This document shows positions 19,060-29,444 of a DNA stretch of 50,723 nucleotides, in pieces. This stretch comes from Chalara sp. BL73. Lineage: Eukaryota; Ascomycota; Leotiomycetes; Helotiales. The stretch's first letter is position 1, and each line of letters opens with the position of its first letter. The notes beneath the pieces are model-generated. The model was not told where the DNA came from. It worked only from the letters and a program-made list of their open reading frames with translations, and ran no database searches. Location of the stretch: positions 1-50,723 of the forward strand of contig CAKJVC010000204.1 of assembly GCA_918026815.1 (NCBI GenBank), read 5' to 3'. The position numbers and the translations under genes are program-made.

Positions 19060-22000
19060 ATGTCTGACTCAGAGAGCATAGTGGCAGCTAGGGTTAAAAC
19101 ACCTCAAAGCCTTCATCCCGTGCGGAAAGAAAAAGCTGATGCGGGTTGACCGGGAACAATTGCACAACGGCCAGCATCGTAGAGGGAAGCAAAGCATGGG
19201 CATTGAACATATCAACATTGAAAGGAAGAAGGCAAGATGGGTGAACGTTCGTACGTTGGGAGATAAATCTACCCCGCTCCAATGTAAACAAAGAGCCTTA
19301 ATTCAGCTATGGAAAACTAACAGCTCCATAGACCAGAGTTGCAACCAGATACGATGGACGGCGGCCAGGAACCGCTACCTGCTCACCATTCAGGGATAAA
19401 TCTACGGATTTCTGTTCTTCGTCATCTACCAACGCCTGTGGTCGTCCTCTCTCCTTCCCAAACTGCCATTTATCTGAACAAAGCTGCCAGGAGGCTGCTG
19501 GGGCATTCTGACTCGATACACTCGCAGAATGAACTAAGTTATTCACGAAATCTTGACGACCTGGGAATCAAACTTCTCGACAATGCCACATGGACTACCG
19601 TGCTAGAAGAGCTGTTGGCTGCCAATATACAAGCTTCGCAATGGGATAATGAGGCACAAGCCCGGGAAGTTAGCGTTGTCATCTCAACCAAGATACGCGT
19701 GGATTTTAAAACCCGGTTCACAGCTCTCCTTACCATGATTAACGCCGATGGAGGGTCTGCACCCCGCCCTATATTATCCATGCCACAGCACTGACTGTGA
19801 ACAGAAGCCATTATGTCTTGTCAATTGAGCGGCCATCTGCCCTTTTCGATTGTAGCAATTCCAGCAGCCAGCCAGCACGTCTTGATGCTCCGCTACATGC
19901 ATTAAAAAGAGCAGGGAACTACATCAGGGAGCCCAAATTGGATGTTGATGCTGCCAGGATCAAACAGGCAATATTTGACAGCTCAGAGACTCTTGGATTC
20001 ATTATTTCCGCAGACGGAAAATTCTACCTTGCCAACAAAAAGGCTCGGGAAGTGATTGGCAACGCATTGGGGGGCGTTCGTGGAGCTGATGGAGATTCTG
20101 TGAGGGCTGAGCTCAAGATTTGGAACGAGACATTCACCCGTCGACTTGATCAAACTGAATATCCTGGTATCAAGGTAATTAGGACGCGGAAACCTTTCAC
20201 AAATTATCGATGTGGTTTTGAACATCATATAACCAAGGAAAAGATCGTGATGGGCGTCAATGGAGAGTGTCTCTATAGCGATGACACGGGAGAGTTCATT
20301 GGCGGTGTGTGCTGGTGTCATGATCTCCAGAATTACTATGATTATGTGTCGATGGAGCAAAAACGAATGATTGCAAGCCACGAAACCATTTGTAATCTTA
20401 TGCCGCATCTTGTCTGGACCACTACTCCCGAAGGTTTATGCGACTATTACTCAGATGGCTGGTGTACTGTAAGTAGTATTTGAGAACCATATCATTTGAC
20501 TGATTGTCTATGAAGCCGTAAACGATCCAAGTTTTCATAGAAAATTTCTGTACAGCAATATCCAAGTTAGATAAGAAGCACTAAATCTGACTTTTTTTTA
20601 TTTGAGTAGTTTACGGGCCTATCGAAAGAGGAGTCTTACGGTATGGGATACACCAAAGTAATTCACCCAGGTCAGTTAGTTTCTATCTAAGAAGTCCCTA
20701 ATTCAAAACACTGTATGAGCGGACTGCTCTTAAGGTTCCTTGACGTCTCAGGCGTTTGAGCGCGCCAGTATATGCATTTCAAGTCCATACCTCTGAGAAT
20801 AAAGTCTCCATTGCAGACTGTCACAGAAACAGACGAACTGATTCCGAGATACACACTACTAGATGACCTCCCTCGGGTACTAAGTTCATGGCAAAATGAT
20901 AAGGCAAATGGAGTAAAAGGAGAGACTGAAGTTAGGTATCGCCGATATGATGGTGCATATAGATGGTCACTCACACGGTAAGTTTACCCCTCTCTACCCA
21001 GATAGCCTTGGCTGTAAACATCAGGAATATCTATAAAAAGTGTCTCTTCGATATTTCATATCACATTATTGGAATATTTCATGCTGCCGGTTATGGGATT
21101 GCATATTATATATTGTATGCAAACTAACTAAGTATAGTATTGTCCCTTTCCGAGACAAATCTGGCAGAATACTCAAATGGTATGGGACGAATACCGATAT
21201 TCATAGCCTCGTTATGAGGAGAATCGAGGCTGCGAGACACAAAGCTCAAATCATGACGGTTCTAGACCACGCGGAAGTCAATATGTTCTCGATCGATTGT
21301 GAAAGAAAGGTTACTTTGGCTGAAGGCGCCTTACTTTGGAAGACCACTGGAACTCTGGCACTGAAATCAGACCTGCTTGGAAATGACATTTTAGAAGTGT
21401 TCTCTAAGGTACAGGAAGAGGGTATGCCAGGTAATTCTTCCAAATCATCATTTAACTGTATGATAGAACTCATTAGTCATTCTAGATCACGCGAAGGCTG
21501 TAGTAGACATTCTTGATGGTAGGGTAGATGTGGTCATCTGCGAAGATGTTGTTGGTGAAAACACTTTTAAAACTAGAATGGTCGCCGAACTTGAGCATAA
21601 CCGGATAGACGGCGGACAAGCGCCAAGTGTAATTGGTGTGCTTGGTTTGAGTATAGACATAACCGACATGAAAGCTCGTGCGAAACTCGAACTTGATAAC
21701 GAACGATTGATATTTGAAGAACAGGCCGCAAAAGACTCTAATCAGATAAAGAGCCGATTTTTGGCGAATGTTCGTCTTTTGTCCAGATTGTGAGTTTGAC
21801 ATGCTAATAGCAGTAGATGTCCCACGAACTAAGAACACCAACATCAGTGAGAATGCTCTTTTCAAAGAGCGTTATGGATTTTTGCTAACAACTATAGGGA
21901 ATTATTGGCATGGTTGAATTGTTGAGTGATGATCCAGACTTGACAAGGGATCAACGAGAATTTGTCAATAGCATCCGTTTGTCCGCCAAAGCTCTGTTAA

Positions 22001-23390
22001 CAATTGTTAACGATATTCTTGACTTTTCCAAAATCGAAAGTAACCGATTAGATATTGAGGAAGTGCCGTTTAATGTGTCTAACACTGTTGGTGAGCTATC
22101 CAAGCTTCTTAGCATGTTTGCTCGACAAAAGGGCCTTACCTTCGAGTATGTCAACAAAATAGAGGATTCCCTAGAGGTGCTTGGTGATCCGGGACGTGTC
22201 AGGCAAATCTTGTCAAATCTTCTTACCAACGCTTTGAAGTTCACGAGCGAAGGAACAGTTAGTCTCTCTGTGGCCTCGCAAGTGCTCGGGCTGGAACAAT
22301 TTGGAGAAGAATCTGTTGAAATCACCTTCGCCATCCAAGATACGGGAATTGGTATTGAGAAAGAAGTATTAGATAAACTGTTCACGCCATTCAGACAAGG
22401 GGACGCATCAACCGCACGATTGTATGGTGGTACTGGTCTTGGCTTAACAATCTCAAGAAACGTAAGTATCCCAATGCCCTTGTTAATGATATTTAAAGAA
22501 TCTGAGCATCGTAGTTGGCGACCCTCATGGGCGGTTCTATAAACCTGACATCAGTTCCCGGTGTCGGCAGCACAGCTACATTCACTGTTCCCTTCAAGGT
22601 CTCTCTACATCGCTCTACGCCTATGTCGATACAGATTCCCAGTCGCTCATCCCCAGATCCCGGATTTCGTCTCAATATGTCTCCAAGACCCTCAGGATCT
22701 TTAGGGCCACCCAACCCACATCAACGCGTATCCCAAGATCTCTTGAATCAGGACATCTTGAACCAGCAAATCAGCACCTGTGTCACAGACTACTATGCCC
22801 CAACAGCATTTAGCCCCAAGAGCACTATACGTGGACCCGAGCCAACCCTAATTACGAATAATAGAAAGAACTACCACGTGCTAGTCGTAGAGGATAATGC
22901 AATTAACCAGACCATTGCCATTAAAACGATCGAAAAGCTTGGCTTCTCTGTAGAGGCCGCCTGGAACGGAAAGGAGGCTCTCTCGTATCTGCTCGATCCA
23001 TCTCCGAAAAAGCCCCGGCCGGATATCATTCTCATGGACGTCCAGATGCCGATTCTTGATGGATACGAAGCGACCAAAATATTGCGCACAAGCAAAGAGT
23101 ATAATGAGGAGGGCAATGGTGCTGTGCTGTTGGGAATAGAGAGACGAGTCGTGAAGATAAGAGACATTCCTGTGATTGCCATGACCGCGAGCGCTATTCA
23201 AGGCGACAAGGAGAAGTGCTATGAAGCGGGGATGGATGATTATCTAGCCAAGCCAGTCGAGAAAGTCAAGCTCGAAGAGATGCTAGTGAAATGGGTCGGC
23301 AGGCAGCGGGAAAATCACTCTCTAGACGAACAAGCAAACGATGAGAGACGGGAACCATATAATATAAACAAGAAACAGGAGTCACTATAG
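19060..23390 (+). CDS. Hybrid histidine kinase (PAS-HisKA-HATPase-REC) with an apparent one-base frame break
   Basis: This is a two-component sensor kinase. Clear exons are up to 20468, 20610-20670, 20863-20977, 21138-21430, 21486-21769, 21817-21846, 21898-22461 and 22515-23390. A PAS-like segment (LPTPVVVLSPSQTAIYLNKAARRLLG) starts near 19430; later PAS/PAC segments include TEVRYRRYDGAYRW and WYGTNTDIH. The phospho-acceptor H-box, SHELRTP, lies in a 30-nt exon at 21817. N-box NLLTNALKFT, G1 DTGIGI, F-box FTPFRQGD and G2 GGTGLGLTI follow. The receiver domain has LVVEDNAINQ, the phospho-acceptor aspartate in ILMDVQMPILDG, MTAS and AKPVE. Phosphate should pass to a Ypd1-type transfer protein. 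The frame changes by one base near 19755-19770 beside a C-run; counted from the ATG at 19354 the exons sum to one base short of 1113 codons. The true start is uncertain: 19060 opens a short frame ending at 19149, and 19354 is the other candidate. Confidence 0.87.
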
Positions 23391-23577
23391 CTTTTGGTTT
23401 AAGCTTGGCTAGATGGTGGTGGTATTTGCCAAAATGTATAATAATCGGCTGTATAGTACAATTACTTCAACTCACGTGGCTTCCAGGGAGCAGCTTGATG
23501 GCTCAAAATTGAATATTCTACCAAGCGCTGAATTTCAAGCTTCCAATATACATGATCTAAAAAAATTAATTCTCCAA

Positions 23578-24225
23578 CTAGTTCGCAATCGTCGGCGTTC
23601 TCCTATTCCACTTATCTAGCTCGACAGCATCTAGCAGGAAACTCGCAACGCTCGACCTTGAAATCGACATCAACCCACCCATCTCCTTACCGGCGTCATC
23701 AAAGACCTTCACCACCTTCTTCTCCCCGTCCGTCAACCGATTCGGCCGCACGAGCACCCACTCTAGCTCCGTCCCCTTGACCTCTCTATCCACCATATCA
23801 TGGTCCTTGTACGAGATGCCCAGCGACGTATGCGAGATTGCAATGCGCATCGGCAAGATCATGTTGGGGTACGAGTCCGCCGTGCCAAAAGAAGACATGA
23901 CGACGAGCTTTTTAAGGTCGTGCGTCCGCATCGCGGAGATGGCGTTTAAGACGGACGATGTGATTATCAGGGCCGGCGTGCTCGCCGTCCGCGCGTTGGC
24001 GAGTGTTATTATGACTGAGGTCGGGACGTCTGGCGTTGTGGTGATGGCGCGCTCGATGTCGGATTCTTCGAGCGGCGTGCCTTTGATGAGCGTTAGGCCC
24101 GCTTGAGATTCTATACTTGAGGGGTTGCGGACAAGCGCTGTGACGGCGTGGCCGCGGGCGAGGGCTTCGTTGATGGTGAGGAGGCCAGTGCGTCCGCTGC
24201 CGCCGATGATGAGGATTCGTGACAT
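23578..24225 (-). CDS. NmrA/SDR-type NAD(P)-binding protein
   Basis: This is a 215-residue single-exon Rossmann-fold protein. It begins with ILIIGGSGRTGLLT (residues 4-17), the glycine-rich dinucleotide-binding loop, followed by EALARGHAVTALVRNPSS, typical of NmrA-like and atypical short-chain dehydrogenases that bind NADP. A conserved LKKLVVMSSFG stretch and LEWVLVRPNRLTDG follow. Such proteins act as oxidoreductases, flavin or biliverdin-type reductases, or redox-sensing regulators; the sequence does not decide among these. Its 3' end lies about 190 bp from the kinase stop on the opposite strand, so the two genes converge. The last residues (TPTIAN) end the protein at 23578 with no sign of truncation. 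Confidence 0.87.
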   Translation of the reverse strand: MSRILIIGGSGRTGLLTINEALARGHAVTALVRNPSSIESQAGLTLIKGTPLEESDIERAITTTPDVPTSVIITLANARTASTPALIITSSVLNAISAMRTHDLKKLVVMSSFGTADSYPNMILPMRIAISHTSLGISYKDHDMVDREVKGTELEWVLVRPNRLTDGEKKVVKVFDDAGKEMGGLMSISRSSVASFLLDAVELDKWNRRTPTIAN

Positions 24226-27133
24226 TGTAAGAATTGGGATTTTAGTGCTTGATATGAAGTGGATTTGAGGTTTGTGATCCCTGTGAAATGCAACGTTCTT
24301 ATCTATATATGAAATAGAAATCTAGATTTGTTTGATATGTTCTAATTCTTGAAGAGCCCATTGTAGTTATATACTTTTCAAGTAGGCCAGGTGCTCACTA
24401 TATCCGCAGCCTGCGATCCTTCATGTCAACGACATTTTTACTCAGCCTCGCTCCATAAATTGATGATATTCCCAGGAGCAGGAATTTGATTTACGACACC
24501 GCTGATTAATACCTCCCGACAATACTTGATTAGTTGGCTCGAACGGCATTTTCAGGTTCGTTATGTCCGTGATATGTCAGCACGGATATAATGTCACGTG
24601 ACCTACGGAGATACCTATGGCAGCGAAAGGGCAACTATATTTCAAAGACAAATTCACACGTTCATTACGTGGCAGAAGATCGGTAAGTAAGCTTTATATT
24701 ACTAGAATCAATTAATCCTAACGCTACTTAGATCTCAAAATTCTGGACGAGACCCCTCTAGTAACGATCGTTTCATGTGACACATGCACTGCTTGTTGAG
24801 CCGTTGTATATAACAGGGCATATCTTTAACATGGGTATGTGAGTACTGGAGATATGAATCTATACATCCCTTGTTCCGTCTGCTTTCCAACAGCAAACCC
24901 GCATGGATTTCCTTCATTATCACGCTCCGTCCCAAGTTCCTTCCCGATCAAACCTGCGATCTCTGGCAACGAATAAAAGCCAGCAAAACTGCCCGTTTCA
25001 GTGCGCCTCGTATGAGCGAATCTCAGGAGAAAATTTAGCAGGCTTCCCTCCCGCATATTGACGCCTAGAAACCTTTGTCCTGAGCCGGAACTGTTAGAGC
25101 TCGGTGCCAAATAGACCTTTGTATTCGAATAGGGCTTTCTCAATAGTTTCTGAGAAAATCGACATGTGTTCACAAATCCCTTTCGATGTCTCGAAACGTT
25201 CAAAAAATTATAGCCGTTTCGCCTGTCTCATATCATTCAAGGACGTCGTTTGGGTGGATCGCACACCTACCACAACTTACTTCGAAAACCTCCATCTCTC
25301 CATTTTTTCAAATTGATAACTATGTCATTGTCTGAGGCTGGTGTCTCTATTGGGCTATTTGTGCCGTTTTCATTCTCTTGCTTCCTTCTAGAATAACCTT
25401 GTTTTCCGATGGGATTATATTTTCCTGATATACTGTTCCGTCTCTGATTTTGTTGCAATGGCAATATTCTTTCCTATGGCGCAGTTGTTCTGGTACCATC
25501 ACTCGTAATGCGTATTTTCTCCCTTCATGATTTTATCCTAGCTAGGCGCAAAACCCCTCCCTAGGTAAGGGCGTTGCCTTTTTGAGGCAACCCGTGACAA
25601 CCTCAATCTTGCCTTAGAAGTTTAGTAAATGTAGAAGCTCGTTTTTGCTTTCTTCATAGCTAGAACCGTCTTCTCTTTTCTTTCATTCCTCACCGGCCTT
25701 ACCTGCTTACTTAGCGTCTCTCCGTCATCTGCGTCACTCTTATCGTCCGGCTAGTGGCATGTCATTTTGCGAAGATGTTGCTCCAATTCGTTTTGCAAGG
25801 GTGTAAATATTAGGCCCACGCATCTTTCAAAAAAGGAACCGACTTAACTCTTTTCTCAAACTTGCAAGATCGTTTTCTTGTGCTGAATTTTCTGTTTCGT
25901 CTGCATCGTTTGTGGTAATGCTCTTCTCTTCGAGAAGAGACACTTGACTCGGATTTTCTTAGCACTCATTGTCAGCCTGCTGAAGGATCTCCTCGGAGAC
26001 AAGGAGTCTCTCCTGTGTGCTCTCAATGGATTTTCTCAAGAATGGCATATCTTCTGAGGGCATCCTGTTAGTTTCATAATTCAAGGAATTAGTAGCCGCT
26101 CTTCTTGGAAGGCTGTTTGTGTTGGAGCCATCGTTTTGTAGGAAGCTGGTTTGATACGAATCTTCAACAGAAATAAATCAAAGGTTGAGGGATTGGATTT
26201 TATTGAGACCTCTACTTCTATGGCGTAAGCGAAATGATTAATAGCGTGGGGAGTACCGTTGCCGTCCGGGACTCCCTTCATTTAGTTTCCGTGACTATTT
26301 TAATGATGGTCTAAAGTTGAGGTGTGGTAGCTTCTATTGAGATTCTCCAACATGGAGATCTCTTGGGAGGCGAAAGAAAGATTAGGTTTCATGATCAGGG
26401 GGCGCCAAAAGAAATAAAATGACGGTATTGTGGTTGTCTTGATTCCGATGGTTCTAGGTCAAGGAAAGCAGGAAGGTTTTATGGCCCAATCTAGATACCT
26501 GATCCCTAATCCCCCCAACTGAGACTCATTCGGTATGTACAAGTGTTGTGGCTGTGGCTTATGTCAGCTAATATTCAGTGCTTACTTCTATTTCGCTACC
26601 CAGTTATTTTACTTGGGTGTTGAACTGTGGAACCTAGTTTAGATTGAGAGTATGCGACTAGGGTTAGACTCATGAAAGTATGGAGCAGAAGGGGAAAACG
26701 GACCTTGTTGTCTCACAGCTTAACCTCCTAAATTCTCGATCTCCTTGTTGCAAATCAAAAACGCAACCGAAGTGGGCAAGATCCCTGGAATAATGTTAAA
26801 TAAAATACTCAAAGAACTAGACACTTCTCTAGTTCTTGCAAAACATGAAAATCACCTCCAAAACCCGTTCTGAGCACATGAGGAGCTGTAGAGTAGCCTT
26901 TTTTTTAAAAATAAATAAAAATTAATTAAGTAGACGAGAATTAAGGGGAATTGAGAAAGAAGGATAATGAGAAAGAGATCCGCTGGAGGGCCAAGATGTT
27001 GTTGCTTGGATCAGAAATTATTCAATTTTCTGTTCACCAACTTCATCATCTAGAAAGGAGGAAGACCAAGCAAAGAATGTGAAAGGCCAAACAACCTAGT
27101 TCTAAAACCTCTTAAACGATAAACAAAAAATCA
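24226..27133. other. Long gap of 2.9 kb with no clear gene
   Basis: This is the longest gene-free stretch in the window. A CACGTG hexamer lies near 24595, close to an imperfect inverted repeat around 24564-24590 (TCCGTG ... CACGGA). A minus-strand frame of 125 codons at 24826-25203 looks slightly protein-like but matches no family I know. Short hairpin-forming sequences occur near 25570-25593 and 25921-25940. A T-run beside an A-rich run occurs near 26899-26935. I cannot support a transposon. Confidence 0.45.
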
Positions 27134-28003
27134 ATGACAAGGAAGTTGTACCAAAGCTTCTGCAAACCAATACCATACAAACCACCCAAATCTCAGATTC
27201 ACCACCAGAAATCATCCAGATTTATGAACACAACCAAACTCACACCCTCAGCCTCGCACTCTATGTCATCAGCCATGCCACCCAAGATCTGCAAATACAG
27301 AACCGCAAGTTCCTACGGCGAATTCATCCTCGTCTACGTTTTACTCTTCACCATCTACCTCGCCGTCCTTATAGCCGAACACGCTCTTTTCGCTCTGAAC
27401 TTTCCACCGTTCGTCTACATCTTTCGATGTCTCACTGTCATGATGACCTTGCTTTTTATGCCTTTCCGGGGTTTTATCGCGCTTGGATTCACTCTTGCGT
27501 TGTGGAATGTGAGGGATCGACCGCGTGCTAGCCACTGGCAGGTCGTGGGATTATACCTTAGTGCGATGCAGACGGTGTTTATTATTCGTCGATTGCAGAA
27601 GGATACATATAACGAAGCAAGTTTCTTTCTGAGAGCAAACGCACGGATTGAGATGTTGCTGATGGTTTACTTCATTGAGAGCGTGCTGTTTGGGTTCCGT
27701 TATGATGCTGGGTACATGGATCTCGATGTCTGGATGGCGGAGTCGACTTGCGAGATGAGTAGGCAGTGGCGGGAGTGGCTTGAGACCGGAGAGAAAGTAG
27801 AGGGCGAGGTTGTTAAGAAGATGAGATCGAGGGGTGATAAACTAGAGAATATTAGGAGGACAGCTAGTTATTGGGCGAGGCAGGATAAGGCGTTTAGGGA
27901 ATGGAGGGATAGTGGTGAGACGGAAGTTATGGGTATTGTGAGAGAGATGCTGGAGGAAGGTTATGCGATTAACCGATTGCGGGAGATCGCGAAGAGAGTC
28001 TAG
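27134..28003 (+). CDS. Predicted membrane protein with repeated C-terminal helical module, function unknown
   Basis: This is a 289-residue single-exon protein that I do not recognise. Hydrophobic segments occur at about residues 62-82 (FILVYVLLFTIYLAVLIAEH), 90-122 and 135-150, with a fourth weaker one near 172-190, so three or four membrane spans are likely. The C-terminal 95 residues are polar and helical and contain two similar blocks: one around RQWREWLETGEKVEGEVVKK and one around KAFREWRDSGETEVMGIVRE, each followed by an RG- or EG-turn and a basic helix. The start at 27134 gives a long basic tail; in-frame ATGs at 27223, 27262 and 27274 could also serve. No disabling mutation is seen. 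The length of the frame and its consistent hydropathy support a real gene. Confidence 0.7.
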   Translation: MTRKLYQSFCKPIPYKPPKSQIHHQKSSRFMNTTKLTPSASHSMSSAMPPKICKYRTASSYGEFILVYVLLFTIYLAVLIAEHALFALNFPPFVYIFRCLTVMMTLLFMPFRGFIALGFTLALWNVRDRPRASHWQVVGLYLSAMQTVFIIRRLQKDTYNEASFFLRANARIEMLLMVYFIESVLFGFRYDAGYMDLDVWMAESTCEMSRQWREWLETGEKVEGEVVKKMRSRGDKLENIRRTASYWARQDKAFREWRDSGETEVMGIVREMLEEGYAINRLREIAKRV

Positions 28004-28173
28004 GCGTCGCTTCTATTTCTTGAGAGAGAGCCGATATAGGGCCAAGCTAGATAGTGTATGCTCCAATGTATCAATAACTTCGGAGGATTCTGAGTGATTT
28101 TGACTTCTAAGTGGTGCATGAGACCAAGGTAAATGGAGAACGTGTTTCTTTTAATCCAGTGATTTAACACGAG

Positions 28174-29349
28174 TCAGACTGCTGCATCGTCATCCCAATT
28201 TGTTGGCCCAGAGGGATCAAACCTATTGCGTCGTCCGTTCCTGAAGTATCTTTCAGGCTGAATAAAACCTTGCATCATCGACGAATTGGAATCACCGGTG
28301 TTTGTTAATTCGGAGGAGCGATGAGTAGAAGATCGTGGATGATTGCGTGGAGGTTCCTGAGCGCCAGTAGATTGTTGGTTACCGAGAAGAGTTGGCTGGT
28401 TTCGAGGAGCAGCTTGCGTGGTCATGCGATGTTGATTCTGCGAAGATGTATGTGTCTCAGTGGTAGTATTAGGTTGACTTTGAAGACCAGGTGTGCTTTG
28501 AGTCACATGGAGAGGGTTATCCTGAATGTCAGAAGGTACTTGGGTAATAGTTACAGGCTGATTCGATTGAGAGGTTTGATTCGAGGAACCCTGCACAGAC
28601 GGAGATAGTACAACGAGATTTTCGTCTGAGTCATAGGTAGGAGATCCAAAGACTACATCATACCCTGAACTGAAACTGTAATTCCCATGCGGTGCAGCAG
28701 AATTAGGCTCTTGTGCATCAGGGAAGTTCGGACTAGACCTTGGGTCCCCAGCAAGAGGAGAGCTGGACCTTTGAATACGCTCCTCATCTTCTATCTGCGT
28801 GGTTTTTGAAATTTCCCGAGCTCTTTCTGGTGTGTTAGTTTCTCCATCTTCAGAGCCGGCATCCCGTCTTCGTTTCAGTCGTGGAGACTCGGTATGTTGA
28901 TAAAAATGGGCAGCCGCGTTGGCTCTGCGGGCTCGTTGGACGCCTTGATCGCGAGATCTTTCAGGCGAAGCGTTATATAAATCATAAGTATAGTCTTGTT
29001 GGCTATTGGAGTGATCAAGACTGTCACTGGTTTTTATTCTTAACCTTTTCCCTAGGCTTCTTGATTCTACTCTTTTCCTCAGACTTGTTGTTCCTAATGT
29101 TTCCCCCAGACTTCTTCTCCTGTTTCTTTCCTCCAAATTTGTTGTCCCTAATCTTTCTCCCCGGTTTCTTGATCCTAACCTTTGCCTGTTTCGTGTGGTA
29201 TGAAGTTGCCTCGGTGTATCAGAATTATTGTCCAAGCTCGCTGAGGTTTCTGTCAGTATAAAGAATATGAGAATCAGGAAAATTGTAGAACACGATCTGC
29301 AATTTGAAGAAACATTACTAAAACGAAGGAAGCTAGAATTATCAGGCAA
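28174..29349 (-). CDS. Low-complexity Arg/Ser/Gln-rich protein, function unknown
   Basis: This is a 391-residue frame with no recognisable domain. Residues about 45-105 are an Arg-rich, loosely repeated region built on RLG-T-NLEER / SLGETLGTT units. The middle is acidic and serine-rich with KRRRD near 160, a possible nuclear signal, and the last third is Gln/Asn/Thr-rich (SQSNQPVTITQ). The apparent hydrophobic N terminus (TIFLILIFFILT) may be an artefact: an intron of about 69 nt with GT-AG ends would remove it and join LRF to TSASLDNN in frame, giving a soluble protein. It lies 95 bp downstream of the coiled-coil gene on the same strand. Evidence for a gene is the long open frame only. Confidence 0.5.
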   Translation of the reverse strand: MPDNSSFLRFSNVSSNCRSCSTIFLILIFFILTETSASLDNNSDTPRQLHTTRNRQRLGSRNRGERLGTTNLEERNRRRSLGETLGTTSLRKRVESRSLGKRLRIKTSDSLDHSNSQQDYTYDLYNASPERSRDQGVQRARRANAAAHFYQHTESPRLKRRRDAGSEDGETNTPERAREISKTTQIEDEERIQRSSSPLAGDPRSSPNFPDAQEPNSAAPHGNYSFSSGYDVVFGSPTYDSDENLVVLSPSVQGSSNQTSQSNQPVTITQVPSDIQDNPLHVTQSTPGLQSQPNTTTETHTSSQNQHRMTTQAAPRNQPTLLGNQQSTGAQEPPRNHPRSSTHRSSELTNTGDSNSSMMQGFIQPERYFRNGRRNRFDPSGPTNWDDDAAV

Positions 29350-29444
29350 AGAAATTAAGGAACAAAAAGAAGGAGGGTAACAATCCTCAACTCAGGAAAC
29401 TGCTTCGACAAGCCAATAGATATAACCATCGTCGGTATTTTTAA

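Noticed and set aside
24826..25203. 125-codon minus-strand frame with protein-like composition
   Set aside because: No recognisable family, no splice signals and no conserved neighbour, so I mention it only in the gap description.
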